A stretch of DNA of 58,750 nt, taken from positions 1 to 58,750 of the forward strand of contig CAZEAN010000021.1 of assembly GCA_964510225.1 (NCBI GenBank), in the 5' to 3' direction. This document shows, in pieces, positions 58,386 through 58,750 of this stretch; position 1 is the stretch's first letter; every line of letters starts with the position of its first letter. A model generated the notes under the pieces. It saw only the letters and a program-made list of their open reading frames with translations, did not search any database and was not told where the DNA came from. This DNA is from CAZEAN01 sp964510225. GTDB taxonomy: Bacteria; Planctomycetota; Planctomycetia; Isosphaerales; Isosphaeraceae. A program made the position numbers and the translations under genes.

Positions 58386-58750
58386 CATCATCTTAGTTTT
58401 ATTCGTAGCATAGTCACATTGCGTTAAGATTAATGGAATCGATGGACAAGCGAACTGGCAGTTGATCTGGGCCACCTCCTGATCGCTGCCTGCATGCATC
58501 AGATCAAACCCGATCATTAAACGCCCAATCGATTTTTTGTTGAACATGGTCAAGAATGTCGTGCGGTGGTCGAACACCCTGCTGATATCAACCACGTTGA
58601 CTGCTTGTGCAGATCGATCGCCGGGTAGACGTTGACGACGGTGAACCTTGAGTCAGGATTGAATTCGTAACAAGAGTCCAACTATTGACTTACTTTTAAC
58701 TCGTCCGACGCATCATGATGGCTATAAGCTAAGGAATCTCCGTATTGGAC
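58386..58750. other. Right-end interval without a recognised gene
   Basis: Only short ORFs with no protein-like character were seen here. The interval may hold the promoter or start of a gene beyond the window. Confidence 0.4.

Overview
The window looks like a chromosomal segment of a planctomycete (Planctomycetota). The gene content points that way: a DUF1549/DUF1553 cytochrome-type protein co-transcribed with a DUF1501 protein, an ExbB-ExbD-ExbD set with a signal peptide on ExbB, a PEP-CTERM protein, an N-terminal LEPR-like surface motif, tandem Uma2 genes, DUF2617, and a bpX6-like TPR/beta-propeller protein. No plasmid, phage, insertion sequence or CRISPR array was seen. One 10-N assembly gap lies at 48523-48532.

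Layout. 1-184 is the 3' end of a 22-residue leucine-rich-repeat gene. 236-3220 (minus) is an ExbB/ExbD/ExbD/unknown operon. 3456-8099 (minus) holds a sugar-phosphate-isomerase-like protein and a 1270-residue secreted protein. 8472-13716 holds a secreted alpha/beta hydrolase, a PhoD-like phosphatase, two small unknowns and an aldo/keto reductase. 13772-15300 (minus) holds DAHP synthase, preceded by an aromatic-rich leader ORF with a terminator, and tRNA-Val(CAC). 15384-20244 holds a CE15-like esterase, a secreted unknown flanked by two related decayed small ORFs, and an outer-membrane porin. 20389-23156 holds a nucleotidyltransferase, a sulfotransferase-like gene, a small conserved protein and ArfB. 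23349-26320 is a divergent pair of paralogous surface proteins. 26667-32663 holds NIPSNAP, a TPR protein, a small unknown, an SGNH hydrolase, two Uma2 genes and a DUF58 protein. 32961-35883 is a decayed heme oxygenase plus bacteriophytochrome-EAL operon. 36232-37101 encodes a primary-like sigma factor. 37119-44990 holds the DUF1549/VOC/DUF1501 operon and a zinc-ribbon membrane protein. 45250-46956 holds DUF2617 and hemE. 47182-53521 (plus) is a compact envelope-glycan or lipid operon: methyltransferase, flippase, GT-C glycosyltransferase, CDP-alcohol phosphotransferase, Gfo/Idh oxidoreductase. 53483-55236 (minus) is xdhC-mocA. 55581-58385 is the bpX6/TPR/propeller-like protein.

The most notable signal is upstream of DAHP synthase. 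A 39-codon ORF (TTG start, AGGA 8 nt upstream) carries eight Phe/Tyr/Trp codons in its first 25, including Tyr, Trp-Trp and Phe clustered together. It is followed by a strong intrinsic terminator, and a 7-nt segment near the end of the ORF can pair with the terminator's 5' arm. That is the architecture of ribosome-mediated transcription attenuation by aromatic amino acids.

A second signal is a relic photoreceptor operon. The heme oxygenase carries a lost start codon, a 1-nt deletion and a nonsense codon. The bacteriophytochrome has two 1-nt deletions in its PAS region, and its EAL domain has lost metal-site residues.

Two Uma2 paralogues share a sharply bounded 278-bp identical block, which suggests gene conversion. 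All functional calls rest on motif recognition by eye; no database search was run.
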